In this document: piece by piece, positions 10,550 to 21,354 of the stretch | How the letters are laid out: each line of letters begins with the position of its first letter | Position numbering within the stretch: position 1 is the first letter of the stretch | Assembly (NCBI GenBank): GCA_917880885.1 | Contig: OU862927.1 | Location: 21,731,450 to 21,795,449 of the forward strand | DNA: 64,000 bases | Origin: Limnephilus marmoratus | Lineage: Eukaryota > Arthropoda > Insecta > Trichoptera > Limnephilidae | Direction of reading: 5' to 3' | Notes under the pieces: generated by a model | Databases searched by the model: none | What the model saw: only the letters and a program-made list of their open reading frames with translations | What the model was told of the DNA's origin: nothing | Position numbers and translations under genes: made by a program

Positions 10550-11449
10550 AAATAAAGTGAGGGAGCGGGAGACAGCAATGAAAGTCGTCATGTCGAAGTG
10601 GTGAGTCAGTCGTTTATTGGGCTACGTAGCAGATGGTCGGTGGTCGGTAACATGATGTAATGCGGAGTGCCGTAGATGATGCTGCAGGCGCACGGAGGTG
10701 GAGATGGTGTGGTGAAGGTCAGCGAGTTGCTCGACACCATGGCGGTGGAGATGACCTATCTTCCAGGCCGTTGCTCGACGCTTTGAATCGCGGAGATAAA
10801 CGGTGTGTGGCTCGGTGAGCTGAGCCACCAGCAGGTAGTCCTGACGAGGCGGAGCGTGTTTCCATGGCAGCGAAGCACGGTGGGCTTCGGGGTGCCATGA
10901 AGTGGTGAGCTGATCCCCGGACTGAAGGTGACGCAAGCCTTGAAAGTCGCGGGATGGAGCTGATCTCAGGAGCTGAAGACACGATGGGCCTTGTAGCTGA
11001 GACGTGGTGATGGACCTCGAGGAAGCTGCCCTGGAGCGTAGCGATGCCATGCAGAGATCGTTACATGCTGAGATGTTGGCCGACTGTAAGTGTGAGACTG
11101 AACTGAACTGAACTGCAGCGGGCGAGCGATCGGCTGCTTATATAGCCGCGGTAGAGTAACTACCTCGCGGTAGGTAATACGAGCCACCTCGGCAGTTGAC
11201 GAGAATATTCGGCGCCGTATAGATATTGTACGGTGCTGTCTCGAGACCTTTCTAGGCGGGGCGATATTATTATCGTCGGGCTGGCACGGGAGGCGAGAAA
11301 GTACATCGCGGCCAGTATAGGTACGAAGGTACCTAGGCAAGTAGGTTTGCCGATGCGCGCGGATATTAGGAGATGTTTCTCGATTCCTCTTTTGGTGGCG
11401 AAATTTATAATGATGTGTCGCCACAAAAGTTAGCCTAAGTTGTAACAGA
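10550..11449 (-). repeat. GC-rich block, possible LTR or regulatory segment
   Basis: Base composition changes sharply to GC-rich within AT-rich surroundings. On the minus strand there is a TATA-like site (TATATAA, 11144-11138), a run of TTCAGTT initiator-like repeats (11118-11097), and about 490 bp further on an AATAAA (10618-10613). The minus strand at 11447 starts TGTTACAACTTAGG, which could be an LTR start. I could not find matching target duplications or a firm other end. Minus-strand frames of 87-182 codons here overlap one another and match nothing known. A solo LTR, or an upstream region of a host gene, are both possible. Confidence 0.35.
11097..11144 (-). promoter_or_regulatory. TATA plus initiator-like core promoter
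   Basis: The minus strand reads GCTATATAAGCAGCC. About 30 bases after the first T of the TATA box comes TGCAGTT, then TTCAGTTCAGTTCAGTC. Arthropod initiators follow TCAGT(T/C). The spacing suits a TATA/Inr promoter. There is no recognised product downstream on this strand. Confidence 0.4.
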
Positions 11450-11494
11450 ATTGTATTGAAAAGAAATGCAGGAAAGTTTACGTTGAAGAGTCCT

Positions 11495-11665
11495 GCTGGA
11501 GAGGTCTTCCTCAACTAGTCTCCCCGATCCGGCCAGACACGCAGCAGATGGGCAGACCCATCTGCCGCCAAGATCCCAACAACCCTCATGAACACAGGCA
11601 CCCCTGCTAATCCACCAAACGTAGCGAACCACTCGGGATGACCTATAGCAAAGGAGTTGGTAAAT
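11495..11665 (-). repeat. Family B SINE-like element, 5' part
   Basis: On the minus strand this runs CATCCCGAGTGGTTCGCTAC, GTTTGGTGGATTAGCAGG, CATGAGG, TTGGGATCTTGGCGGCAG, then a stretch ending in GAGGAAGACC-TCTCCAGCAGGA. The order is the same as at 47600-47710. It is truncated toward its 3' end. Confidence 0.65.
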
Positions 11666-11934
11666 AGATATCTTAAATTTCTAGTCACAAAATCAGCTTT
11701 ATCTCTTCTAACTTGTAGTTGTACAATGTAGAGGCCTATTTATCCATTATACCGTTTTCAGGTAGGTACTAGGTGTAGGTACTCAAATTCTTTGCATAAT
11801 TAAAATTATAATAGTAATTAATAGAAAATATTTATTTGTCAATAAATTAACGGTTTGTTACATTTGTTTACATTGTGTCCAGTTTGATAATATTGACAAA
11901 AAGTTCACTTGAAAAAGCTCTGAGTACTCAGCTG

Positions 11935-12475
11935 CACATTTCGAGTATATCCTATTAATATTATAAAGGCGAAAGTTTGTATGGATGTATGGATGTTTGT
12001 GTATGGATGTCTTCCAATGCAATAAATTCTGAATGAACTTTAAAAATTCTTTCACTAATAGAAAGCTACATTATTTGCGAGTAATATTGGCTGTATATAT
12101 TGGTAAGCTCTGGCGTTGTGAATAAGCTCTGGCATTTTGAAATCATTTATTATACGTTTATTGTCCGGACGAAGAGCAAAGTAATTGTTTGACGTGCGCT
12201 GTCATTTTGTTATTTGTTTAGGTTACTATGGAGATTCCTTTCACAGTAAAAATTCAAGAATATATAAAATACTAATATAATATTATAAATGCGAAACTGC
12301 GCGTGTTTTATTGTTACGTTTTAATAAGAGGCAGTGTCGGGGAGGGTGGGGGGGAAGGTGGAGTGGGGAGGGGGGTGGTGGGTGGGAGGGGGGTTAGGGA
12401 AGGTGGACGAGGCGGAGTGGGAAACCCCCCAATAATATGCGAGCGAAGCCGGGGGCAAAAGCAAGTATATTATAA
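11935..12475 (+). repeat. Family F interspersed repeat with G-rich tract
   Basis: Landmarks in order are ATATTATAAAGGCGAAAGTT, TGTATGGATGTTTGT, AAAAATTCTTTCACTAATAG, TAGTGCG-free AAAGCTACATTATTTGCGAG, TAAGCTCTGGC(G/A), a G-rich tract (12335-12420) and GCGAGCGAAGCCGGGGGCAA near the end. The reverse complement of the same order is at 45440-46235. Repeats ending in GCGAAGCCG(C/G)GGGC are common in moths and hemipterans. The class is unsettled. Confidence 0.65.
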
Positions 12476-12479
12476 ATAC

Positions 12480-13010
12480 ACAATAAATAAATAAAAAAAT
12501 AATACTTGAATTAAATCATATAAATAAGATTCACATTAAATCAATTAAAATTAAATTAAAAATAAATCAAATATAATTTAATTAAATAATATCATAAGAA
12601 AATCGAAAACGAGTGGGTATCTTCTCTCTCATGATGAATAATAAAAAATAAAAAAGAATAATAATATAATAAAACATTTTTTCAATTATTATATTGCGTG
12701 GCTGACTGTGCAGTCAGCAACCATTCGCTGAAGAGCTTCTTGAATGTCCCAATATACGGTGGTATTTCATTTCAAAGTTTTATTGAGGAATAGCTGTAAC
12801 TACCCCCATACACAGCAGATTTATATTCACACATTGTTTCACAAGTACTCGTACCTACACGTTCTGGACTTTTGCAATTCCGATACTTTACATAAGCTGA
12901 AGTAAATCAGTTCGTTCTGTAATGTTATTTTGGGTGTCTCAGACTTCTTCCATCGCATCAAAAATGTACTGAATCGATTGATTCTGCTGCAGGGTAGAAT
13001 TGAAACCTTC
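12480..13010. other. AT-rich sequence, nothing recognised
   Basis: There is only AT-rich DNA and a short hairpin (GCTGACTGTGCAGTCAGC at about 12701-12718). No gene or repeat copy was recognised. Confidence 0.5.
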
Positions 13011-13014
13011 ATAA

Positions 13015-13195
13015 AATTGAAGTAAACAAGAGTGGAGAGGCTACGAAGCACCGCACAAAGAGGAGACGGATTATTCTCTTCTCTTTCTTTCGCAGGCTAA
13101 ATCCTATAGATGTATATGTTATTCATTTTAGTGTCGCTTTTTCGAGTTTCTGATCACAATGGTGCTAAAGAAGTTTTCACTGCAAAAGTTTTATT
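13015..13195 (+). repeat. Family C repeat
   Basis: It carries GGAGAGGCTACGAAGCACCG, CACAAAGAGGAGACGGATTA, CGCAGGCTAAATCCTATAGA, TTTTAGTGTCGC, GATCACAATGGTGCTAAAGA and AGTTTTCACT. This uninterrupted copy shows what the target of the solo LTR at 48422-49193 looked like before insertion. Confidence 0.65.
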
Positions 13196-13306
13196 CATAC
13201 ATGTACGATAATTATTTTACGGAATTTTATTTATTTTAAATAATTTTTATTTATTTTTGTAACTTAATGAGTAAAATTGTATTCCTCAAATCATAATATA
13301 TATTTG

Positions 13307-13630
13307 AATTAAATGAAGACAATATTAGCGAAACTCAATCGAAAATCTGAAAACACAAAAATCAGAAAATGATAGCAGCCATAAAAAAGATAGCTATACA
13401 AGAAAGCTAAACATAATGATAGTGAGCCAATAAAAAATATGCGTTAAAAAAATAAAGATGACGTTGGTAGATCTTAGTCGAAGTATGATACACTTAATAT
13501 ATGACCAAATATAGCTCAGTTGGCAAGGCGTGGATGCTGGGTCCGAGTCCTAGATATGACCGTATCTTTTTCTGATTTTTCTGTTTTCAGATTTTCGATT
13601 GAGATTCGCTAATATTGTCTTCAATTAAAT
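13307..13630. mobile_element. Palindromic element with tRNA-like core and 8-bp TSD
   Basis: The element at 13315-13622 (308 bp) has inverted arms of about 55 bp starting GAAGACAATATTAGCGAAAC, with few mismatches. AATTAAAT lies directly outside both ends (13307-13314 and 13623-13630), an 8-bp target duplication. Between the arms sits ATAGCTCAGTTGGCAAGGCG followed by GGTCCGAGTCC, which resemble the A and B boxes of a tRNA gene with the anticodon arm lacking. No protein is encoded. The terminal bases do not fit the usual hAT pattern, so the superfamily is open. Confidence 0.75.
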
Positions 13631-13889
13631 AAATAAAAAAATGTTATGATAACTAATTAATCACCATTTATTACAATATTTTTGCCAATTAATTAACTTA
13701 TTTGCCTACATTTATTGTCTAATCCCATAAGTATATCTTCATTTTCAGTATACCTTGAATCCTGTTGAACAAACTTTTCGTTTTAAAACATTTAGATAAT
13801 TTGTATTAAAAATGATGTATATAAATTAATAAACTTGATTATTTTCATATTATGTCTTTAAATAGTCTATATTTTAATCAGCATAGCTG

Positions 13890-14279
13890 ATGCAACGCGA
13901 ATAAATCAAAATAAAGCAATGCGAATAATACTTAAGTGCAACATACACACGAATACGAGACATGCTAAAAGAGCTAAATATGTTGACGGTGAAGCAAACT
14001 GTGTATTTTAATGTACTTATTTTTTTACATAAAATTAACATGGAGATGATGTCTAAGGAACTAAAAAGAAAAATACATTATAATAACGAAACACACGGAC
14101 ACGGGACAAGAAATTCAAAGCAAATTAGACTGCCGACAAGAAAAAAATCAAGCACCCAGAAATCTCTGATGTACCAGGCCGTCCAACTGTATAACAACAT
14201 CCCGAATGAAATTACTGACATAGAAAATATAAATAAGTTTAATAAAGAATTACGAAAATACGTCTACCTCAATTATTAA
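13890..14279 (+). pseudogene. LINE C-terminal fragment (CR1/L2-like group)
   Basis: From 13962 the frame is open to 14279: MLKELNMLTVKQTVYFNVLI, then FLHKINMEM..., a basic middle, TQKSLMYQAVQLYNNIPNEI and a final KFNKELRKYVYLNY-stop. Just upstream, shifted frames read QNKAMRIILKCN. 'LY..(I/L)P.EI......FK..L..Y' endings are typical of the C-terminus of CR1/L2-type LINE polyproteins. A close relative at 52510-52940 has the same layout. Endonuclease and polymerase domains are absent, so this is a 5'-truncated relic whose last exon-like stretch happens to stay open for about 106 codons. Confidence 0.75.
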
Positions 14280-14684
14280 TGTCTTTATTTATGTGTAACA
14301 TTTAAAAAATGATTATGTTTGCCAACCAATGTAAATGTTTATATCTTTATAAAATATTAGCACACACAAAGATGTGAGCTAACTTAAGATTAATAAATAC
14401 ATTAAGACACCTTTAGGTTCTAGATTGCAGAATTAATAGATTAAGTAGTGCTGCATCCGAAACTGCTTTCAAATTACGGCGTCAGATGCACTTGAAAATG
14501 GACTGTAAATACTCGTACTTTAAGCGAAATGAGATGAGTTTGGTGTTTGCTGGAATTGGGTGATAGTATATGTAAGAAAGAACAAGGTATAGGAGGAAAA
14601 GGGAATGACTAATTACCTACAACCGTATCTCTGCGAAAAAGCACACAACACAATCACAAGATAATTAAATTCCTCAGCGATTCT

Positions 14685-15330
14685 TTGAGGTAATTCTTGC
14701 TTCCAATGTAGTCCTAATCCTTTTTTTTTTCAAGATGATCGAATATAATCTTTTTACTTTAAAATGAGATTATAATACAAAAAACACCAAGAACTTGCTT
14801 TCAATGTAGTCCTAATCCTTCTTTTTTTTCAAGATGATCGAATTTAATCTTTTTACTTTAAAATGAGATTATAATACAAAAAACACCAACAACTTGCTTC
14901 CTCCAATGTAGTCCTAATCCTTTTTTTATTTTCAAGATGATCGAATTTCATCTTTTTAAAATAAGATTATAATACGAAAAAAACCAACAACTTGCTTCCA
15001 ATGTAGTCCTCATTCTTCTTTTATTTTCAAGATGATCGAATTTCATCTTTTTATTTTAAAATGGGATTATAATATGAAAAACACTAACAACTTGCTTCCA
15101 ATGTAGTCCTAATCCATATATTATTTTCAAGATGATCGAATTTCATCTTTTTGCTTTAAAATAAGATTATAATATGAAAAACGCCAACAACTTGTTTCCA
15201 ATGTAGTCCTAATCCTTCTTTTATTTCCAAGATGGTCGAATTTCATCTTTTTGCTTTAAATGAGATTATAATACGAAAAACACTAAAAACTTGCTTCCAA
15301 TGTAGTCCTAATCCTTCTTTTATTTAAAAA
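14685..15330. repeat. ~100-bp tandem array, about 6.5 copies
   Basis: Units begin near 14696, 14791, 14893, 14991, 15091, 15192 and 15291. Each reads CTTGCTTCCAATGTAGTCCT, AATCCTTCTTTTATTTTCAA, GATGATCGAATTTCATCTTT, a TTACTTTAAAATGAGATTAT stretch and AATACGAAAAACACCAACAA. Differences are mainly in T-run length. No open frame runs through the array. Confidence 0.9.
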
Positions 15331-16295
15331 AACAAATGCACTTGAATTTGCACTATTTTCACGTCATTTTTCCAAATTTCAAATAGTCTTGCAGCAAGAT
15401 GATGGTAAGGGATAGTTAGGAACTGGATAATTGATATCTCGGTAGGAACTAAGACTATCATTTATCATTTCAAAACCGGAGTTTGACAGATTCGTCCCAT
15501 TTGACAAACTAGTTCCAGAAAAAAAAACGATTAGCTTTTTACGACAGTTATTACAAAGTATTTTTTACTGTATTGAAGTGTTTGCAATTTTGTAAATACT
15601 ATTATGAAAAATGACTGTCATTGGAAAACTATCAACAAAAATCAATTCAAAACTATTTATTTAGCTCGTCAAATTTATGATTTTAACTATTAGGTGATTC
15701 AAGAATATGTGAAATACATTGCCTAAAATTTGCAAAAATAAATGCAGAACATCAACTCATTGCTGTTATAAGAAGGCAAATGGATTTAATAAAAAAAATT
15801 GTGAAAAAAGTAATACAAGCCCATTATTTAAAAATGCTGTTATATTACTTTTTCTACAATCTTCTGAAATACAGTATTTTGCTGAGACATAAAACGCGTA
15901 TTTTTAAAAATGAATATCATAAAGAATTTGCGAGGGTATAAGCGTTCTTGTAACAAAGTTATCGAGTTAAACGATCTCATCTCTGCATAAATTATGATGT
16001 TCATAAACCATAAACAAAGGGGACATAATGCTATTATGAAAATTTTACAAGGGCTGTAAAATTGCGAGATTTTTCACGTCAATAAATTTCTACATTTTTA
16101 CGACGCTTTTAGAGTCGAACAAAAAAAAGTATTATTGACTGCCCTTTTCTTATAAAATATCTTACTACCCTTCGCTTCTTATCTATTTGCTACCGACACA
16201 GTTTTTTTTAATAATATATTACGTACATTTTATGTAGGGAATATATTTATTTATGGGTGTGTTTGTATTTCGAATAAAAAGGTGCATCTTAACCT
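15331..16295. other. AT-rich sequence, nothing recognised
   Basis: No coding stretch, RNA gene or copy of another segment was recognised. Confidence 0.5.
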
Positions 16296-16296
16296 T

Positions 16297-16625
16297 TAAT
16301 TGCTGAAGTAATTTTCTTACGTTTACTTTGACGTTGGGGCCTGGGCGGCCTGTTAATTTAAATGTTTATATATAAGAGATCCATGAAAATGTTGAGAGAC
16401 CAATTATTATTTATTGCACAATTTAAATGTATTTAAATAAAATTTAAAAAAATTATTGTGTAACTTACATTTCACAATTTGGATATTATATAATAATTTT
16501 TTGGCAAAAATCACTGGAGATCATAAATCAGTCTGTATTATCTATTAAACTCACTAAAAGTTTAACTAAGTTTGTAATTTTTCAAACTTCATCACATCGT
16601 CCATCAAATCTAATATAGGTGCCAT
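16297..16625. repeat. Fragment related to the piggyBac-like MITE
   Basis: It starts TTAACCTTTAATTGCTGAAG and contains GTTGGGGCCTGGGCGGCC, as at the ends of the element at 50640-51718. It then carries the reverse complement of that element's interior: GGCAAAAATCACTGGAGATC and ATCAGTCTGTATTATCTAT. In this copy GATATTATATAATAATTTTT continues without the family G insertion found at 50995-51520. The right terminus was not found. Confidence 0.55.
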
Positions 16626-16722
16626 TTCAAATTTGACCTCTTTTTCATTTCATCGAATTTCAAATACAACGGTGCAAAAGAAGTTTTCACTTCAATAATA
16701 AATTCGAATAATAACATCCAAT

Positions 16723-18924
16723 ACTTTGGTTTTATTACATGTAACGAAACATAAATTGTTTAAATATAAGATAAAACCTACAACCAAAATTAAGTGGTTC
16801 AATATCTCAAAAGAAAACGGAAAACAGTTAACATCAAAACTCCAAAACTGGATGCTAGAAAATCTCCAAAAAGAAGATACACAAAACCCAACTGAAATGT
16901 GGAAAGCATTTGAACAGTTATGTTTACAGGAAGCCAAACAACATCTCGGAGTCTCCAAGGGTAAACTGAAAATAAAGAAGGAATCGTGGTGGTGGACAAA
17001 TGAGTTACAAACGTGTCTAAAAGAGAAGAAAACTGCTTTCAGAAACTGGTCAAACTGTAAGTGCGATGGCGAGAAAGAGCAACTCCGGATAGTGTATAAA
17101 CAAGTCAAAAAGACAGCAAAGAAACTAGTTGCCTCTGCACAACATGAGGCATTGAAAGAGCTGTATGATGATCTAGAAACACCAAATGGGGTGCAAAGAA
17201 TTTACAAAATCGCAGCACACAGGAAAGAAAGGGCCAAATCAATTAGAACACCCAAATACATAGAAGACACTGACGGTGAGTTGATCACAGACGAAACCAA
17301 AATATGTCAAAGATGGAAAGATTATTATTCTACATTACTGAATGAAGAATTTCCGAGAAGAACTCAAGTGTCAGAGCAATCAGTGCAGGGGCCAGTTGAA
17401 GAAATCACTCAAAGAGAAGTTCAAGTAGCCATATCACAAATGAAAAAGGGGAAAGCAGTGGGTCCAGACAATATTCCAGTTGAATTATGGAAAGAATGTG
17501 GTGAAGTAGGACATAAATGGCTGTGCACTCTGTACAATAAAGTACTGAATGGAGAACCAATGCCAGAAAACTTTAGGCAGAGTTACCTTCTTCCCTTTTA
17601 CAAAAATAAAGGAGACTCTAGGAAGTGCGACAATTATAGAGGGATAAAGCTTATGTCTCACACCATGAAAATATATGAGAGAATTATCAACACACGAATA
17701 ATGAATATTGTAAAAATACACGACGATCAATGCGGTTTTGTGTCGGGAAAATCAACAATAGATGCTATTCAAACAGTTAGAATAATAGTTGAAAAACATC
17801 GAGATGCAAAAAAAGATTTGCACATGGTATTTATAGACTTGGAAAAAGCATTTGACAGGGTTCCCCGAAGCCTGATATGGGCGGCATTGAGAGCCCACAA
17901 TGTACCAGAAGGATATGTGCTCTCCATACAAGATATGTATACAAACGTTGAAACTCAAGTAAGATGCACATCAGGGACATCACCAAAATTTCCAATTAAA
18001 GTGGGGGTACACCAAGGATCTGTCCTCAGCCCACTGCTATTCATAATGGTCATGAATTATCTAACAAGTCAAGAAATGAACAGTATTCTCAAGACTATGC
18101 TTTTTGCAGATGATGTAGTACTGATAGCAGATAATCATCGTGACTTACAGAATAGCCTGGAAAGATGGAGAAAGATCCTGGAGGATAATGGCCTAAAAAT
18201 TAGCAGGAAAAAGACTGAATAATTGTATTTACCATTTGAAGACACAAACGCTGTAACTCCTTCGATGCAACTGGATGGAGTAACATTAGCCAACTGTGAT
18301 TCATTTAAGTATCTGGGCTCACTAATCCACAGAGACGGAGGATGTGCAGCGGATGTCATCCATAGAATAGGTGTGGGATGGATTAAATTTTCCGTAACAG
18401 GAATATTGTGTGACTCCAAAATACCTATAAAACTGAAAGGAAAAATATACCAGACCATTGTAAGACCCGCAATAATGTATGGCTCCGAATGCTGGACTAT
18501 GCACAACTCCTACACTAGGCAACTTGAAACAGCAGAAATGCGAATGCTTAGATGGTCGGCAGGAGTATCATTAAAAGATAAGATCAAAAGTTCACGCATT
18601 CGTGGTAGCCTGGGTGTCACAGACATAAATAGCAAGCTGGAAGAACGACAGTTGAGATGGTATGGACATATAAGACGGAGATCATCAGACCACACAGTGA
18701 GGCAGGCAATGTCTATGGAGCTTCATCGACAGTCATCCAAAGGAAGACCGAAGAACTCCTGGACGACTCAATGTTCCAAAATTCTTCGGAGAAACGGCCT
18801 GGATGAAGGCGATACCCAGAACAGAAGATATTACAACCTGAGAACGAGAATAGCCGACCCCAACAGCCTACCTAGGCAATGAGTTGGGACAGCGCAAAGG
18901 AAGAAGAAGACTTTGGTTTTATTA
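16723..18924 (+). mobile_element. 5'-truncated RTE-type LINE with 15-bp TSD
   Basis: The body runs 16738-18909. ACTTTGGTTTTATTA lies on both sides (16723-16737 and 18910-18924), a perfect 15-bp target duplication. The 3' end is GTTGGGACAGCGCAAAGGAA followed by a short GAAGAAGAAG tail. Short tandem-repeat tails and 5' truncation are usual for RTE-clade LINEs. The endonuclease domain is missing apart from its last residues. The intact duplication suggests a fairly young insertion. Confidence 0.92.
16738..18882 (+). pseudogene. RTE-type reverse transcriptase, one in-frame stop
   Basis: One reading frame covers 16738-18882 except for a single TAA at 18220-18222, which falls inside KISRKKTE-stop-LYLPFED. 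Visible blocks, by residue counted from 16726, are: fingers (KGKAVGPDNIPVELW, ~240; YRGIKLMS, ~305), palm A (VFIDLEKAFDRVPR, ~367), palm B (VGVHQGSVLSPLLF, ~425) and palm C (MLFADDVVLIAD, ~457). After the stop comes the C-terminal region typical of RTE (YGSECWTMHNSY, EMRMLRWSAGV, LRWYGHIRRRSSD, GRPKNSW). The N-terminal endonuclease is lost by truncation. The first codon in the open stretch is TTG within the target duplication, so no true start exists. The polymerase motifs are intact, but the protein would be split and is presumed dead. Confidence 0.9.
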
Positions 18925-19610
18925 ATAATTTCGAATTAACAGAGTTTGAAACATCCCAACTATAATCTTTGAAATATTTGAAAGAAAAAAATGTAGAACG
19001 CGAAATATAAACATTTATTTATTGGTACTTTAATTTATTCAATTAATTTCGAATCATTATTGCTATAAATATTATTGAATCCGAAAATTATAATAATTTA
19101 TTAAGAGGAACTCAATTACGTATTTATCGATTTTAAGTTGTTGGGCTCTTAAAAAAAACTCGATTAAAAAATATTATGTGTACTGTATTGAAAAATCTCA
19201 AGTGCTAATGAGTTTTGAAAATCCACGAGGAAGTTTAAATTGGTTTTCGCGAAAACGATTCCAGCCTGAATGAATCGTATGCGATTAAATTGGCTTACCC
19301 AATTATAATATATTATTTAATAGCCATTTTGGCCTTCACTTAAAAGTGATTATCTCCTGATTTTAATTTTAAATACAAACGAGGAGAGACGAAATGTTAC
19401 TAAACGCTTTTTACGTATTCTTTATAAAGCGGTATATTTTTATTTATCCAGTCCTCAAATAAGAATATTGATGTGCTCTTACGTCATGAAATGTACAAAG
19501 CTTGTTTCTATTTGGATTTTCCAGATTAAACTATTTTCTTTGATCCTCTAACATAAATAACTGTTTATCATTTTTTTTTCTTATAGTTAGTTTTAATAGT
19601 TAATTAACAT
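18925..19610. other. AT-rich sequence, nothing recognised
   Basis: No coding stretch or copy of another segment was recognised downstream of the RTE insertion. Confidence 0.5.
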
Positions 19611-19614
19611 TCCT

Positions 19615-19755
19615 GCCATAGGTCACCCAAGTGGATTGCTTCATTTGGTGACTTAGCAGGGTCCGGGTTTACGTGGTGAGATTTGTCTAGGTCTTGGTGG
19701 CGAATGCGTTTGCCCACCTACCGCGTGGTGGCCGAATCGGGAGAGAGTGATTGAG
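19615..19755 (+). repeat. Family B SINE-like element, 5' part
   Basis: Plus-strand blocks are GCCATAGGTCACCCAAGTGG, TTTGGTGACTTAGCAGGGTC, CGGGTTTACG, TTGTCTAGGTCTTGGTGGCG and TGCCCACC. It is truncated and abuts a SINE A copy. Confidence 0.65.
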
Positions 19756-19779
19756 GGAGACCTAACCTAGACCTGATGG

Positions 19780-20047
19780 GAAGAGGAAGGTGGGGAAGTA
19801 CCTGGCTATTCAGATCTGGTCACCAAATACGGCTAAAGCCATTTCACGCAACGTTTCAATTCTGAATGGTGGTCTCACGCCAGGGCGATATTGAAAGAAT
19901 CTTCCACTCTGGAACATGACGCAAATAGAATATACTTTATTTTTATTGAATTAATTGTGAGATAACATAATTTAATCAACTAAAACTTATTTACGCATGT
20001 TGGATTGCGAGTCAAGAGCCTTACCCCTCAACCACGAAGGAAGTCAT
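19780..20047 (-). repeat. SINE A, partial
   Basis: The head is at the high-coordinate end (minus: GACTTCCTTCGTGGTTGAGG...GGCTCTTGACTCGCAATCC). The body continues to GGTACTTCCCCACCTTCCTC at the low end. The B-box is degraded and the 3' tail is missing. Confidence 0.7.
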
Positions 20048-20049
20048 TG

Positions 20050-21165
20050 AAAGTGATGAATAAAACTTTAAAGAGGTTAGGTTACTGGCTATTTTTCAAT
20101 TTTTTTCAAAACTTTAAAAGTTGAAATTGCATGATTCTGAGTTTTCGTGGAACCGAGAAAACAGGACTTAGCTATGCTTAGTCAAGAAAAATAATTAATT
20201 TGTTGTTTTCCTTACCATTTTGAAAGAAAGCTTATAACGCTTAATTACACCATTCGAATTCGGTCCAAAAAAGCCAAAAAAATACTCATCTTATGATAGC
20301 TTGCTTCCGACCCATAGTTCTAAAGCTATATCTCTCGGTTTAAATAATTAACAGATTTTGGTTAGAGTAAAAATCCTGGGGAAAACTGCTAAGCAAACAA
20401 TTTACAACACATCGGACAAAAACATACGAAAAACGTTGGAAGTTACGACTTGTATTTTGATAGCTCTTTCAAATACATTTTCCTTCCAGAGTTTGCGTGT
20501 CCGTTTCACATGGGACAGGTTCCGCAACAATTTCTAAGAAATCTTTTACGACAAATTGAAAAGCGGAAAAGCAAAATGAAACGTTACCAGGCGAAAGGAC
20601 GCTGTGATACGACCACCAGCATTTAAACCGCTCCCTTAGAAAGCTCCGGGTATCATCGGGTGAATATTGTCGTTTCAAATTGAAACTTGTAATGCTTGTT
20701 GCACAAGATCCTGTTGCCACTTTCTGAACCATTCTGTAGTATCCCTCAAGGACTAATAGTAGTAATATGAACATGTTAGTTGGTCTCAGTGGTTGCACGT
20801 GCATGTTATTGGAGTATTGTAAAGGACAACAGGTTTGCGATATTACAATATGTTGTTGTTACAAATTAACAAATAGGGTGCATATTATTTATTGGTTATA
20901 AATATACTATTGCCTGGATGTTGTTTAAAAATATTACTTAATTTAGTAATAATTTTGGTCTTTTTAGGATGCTAAAGAACTCGACAAAACACAAATAAAA
21001 GTCTGTAACGTATTTGATAAACGTCGTTACACACCCGGCACCTCGTATCTTGGGCCATTTGCGGGGAAAGGAGGACTGCAGACGGGTGTTTTGCAGTCTT
21101 ATTTGAAAAACTTTTGAAACTTTCGATACGTCGCGTCGCGTCGGTGGACACAAATACATTTCATA
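20050..21165. other. No recognised gene
   Basis: A minus-strand frame of 111 codons (20469-20804) has a short hydrophobic stretch near its start but no family resemblance and no repeat-element context. I do not call it a gene. The rest is AT-rich DNA. Confidence 0.4.
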
Positions 21166-21199
21166 TATGTATGTCCTCTATAAAATGATTTGCCTGCAC

Positions 21200-21320
21200 T
21201 TTCTAAGAACCTACCTGCTCCCAACAATCTGGATCCAGTGAGACTATGACATCCCCAGTCGGGGTATGTTGTGAGACTGAAGCAGACTGAAGGGAATGAG
21301 AATAAGGAAGTGGAACGTTG
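21200..21320 (-). repeat. SINE A fragment (3' half)
   Basis: Plus-strand text GGATCCAGTGAGACTATGAC, ATCCCCAGTCGGGGTATGTT and GTGAGACTGAAG matches 23528-23575, so the element lies on the minus strand. The head is absent. Confidence 0.6.
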
Positions 21321-21354
21321 TGAAGTACTTGGTGTTACCAAGACTTGGGTACGG

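Noticed and set aside
10520..11447. Solo LTR with ends TGTTGA... and ...GTAACA around the GC-rich block
   Set aside because: The possible termini are not good inverted repeats and the flanks (AGTT versus GAATT) do not match, so it is reported only as a possibility.
10622..11514. Minus-strand open frames of 142, 87, 182 and 88 codons
   Set aside because: They overlap in different frames inside a GC-rich block, where stops are rare. No domain or codon pattern supports any of them.
16692..17958. Minus-strand frames of 66-138 codons over the RTE LINE
   Set aside because: They are the antisense of the reverse transcriptase coding sequence and encode low-complexity Phe/Cys/Ser-rich peptides.
20469..20804. 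111-codon minus-strand frame with a hydrophobic start
   Set aside because: No family resemblance, no promoter or splice context, and no second copy. Kept only as an unassigned stretch.
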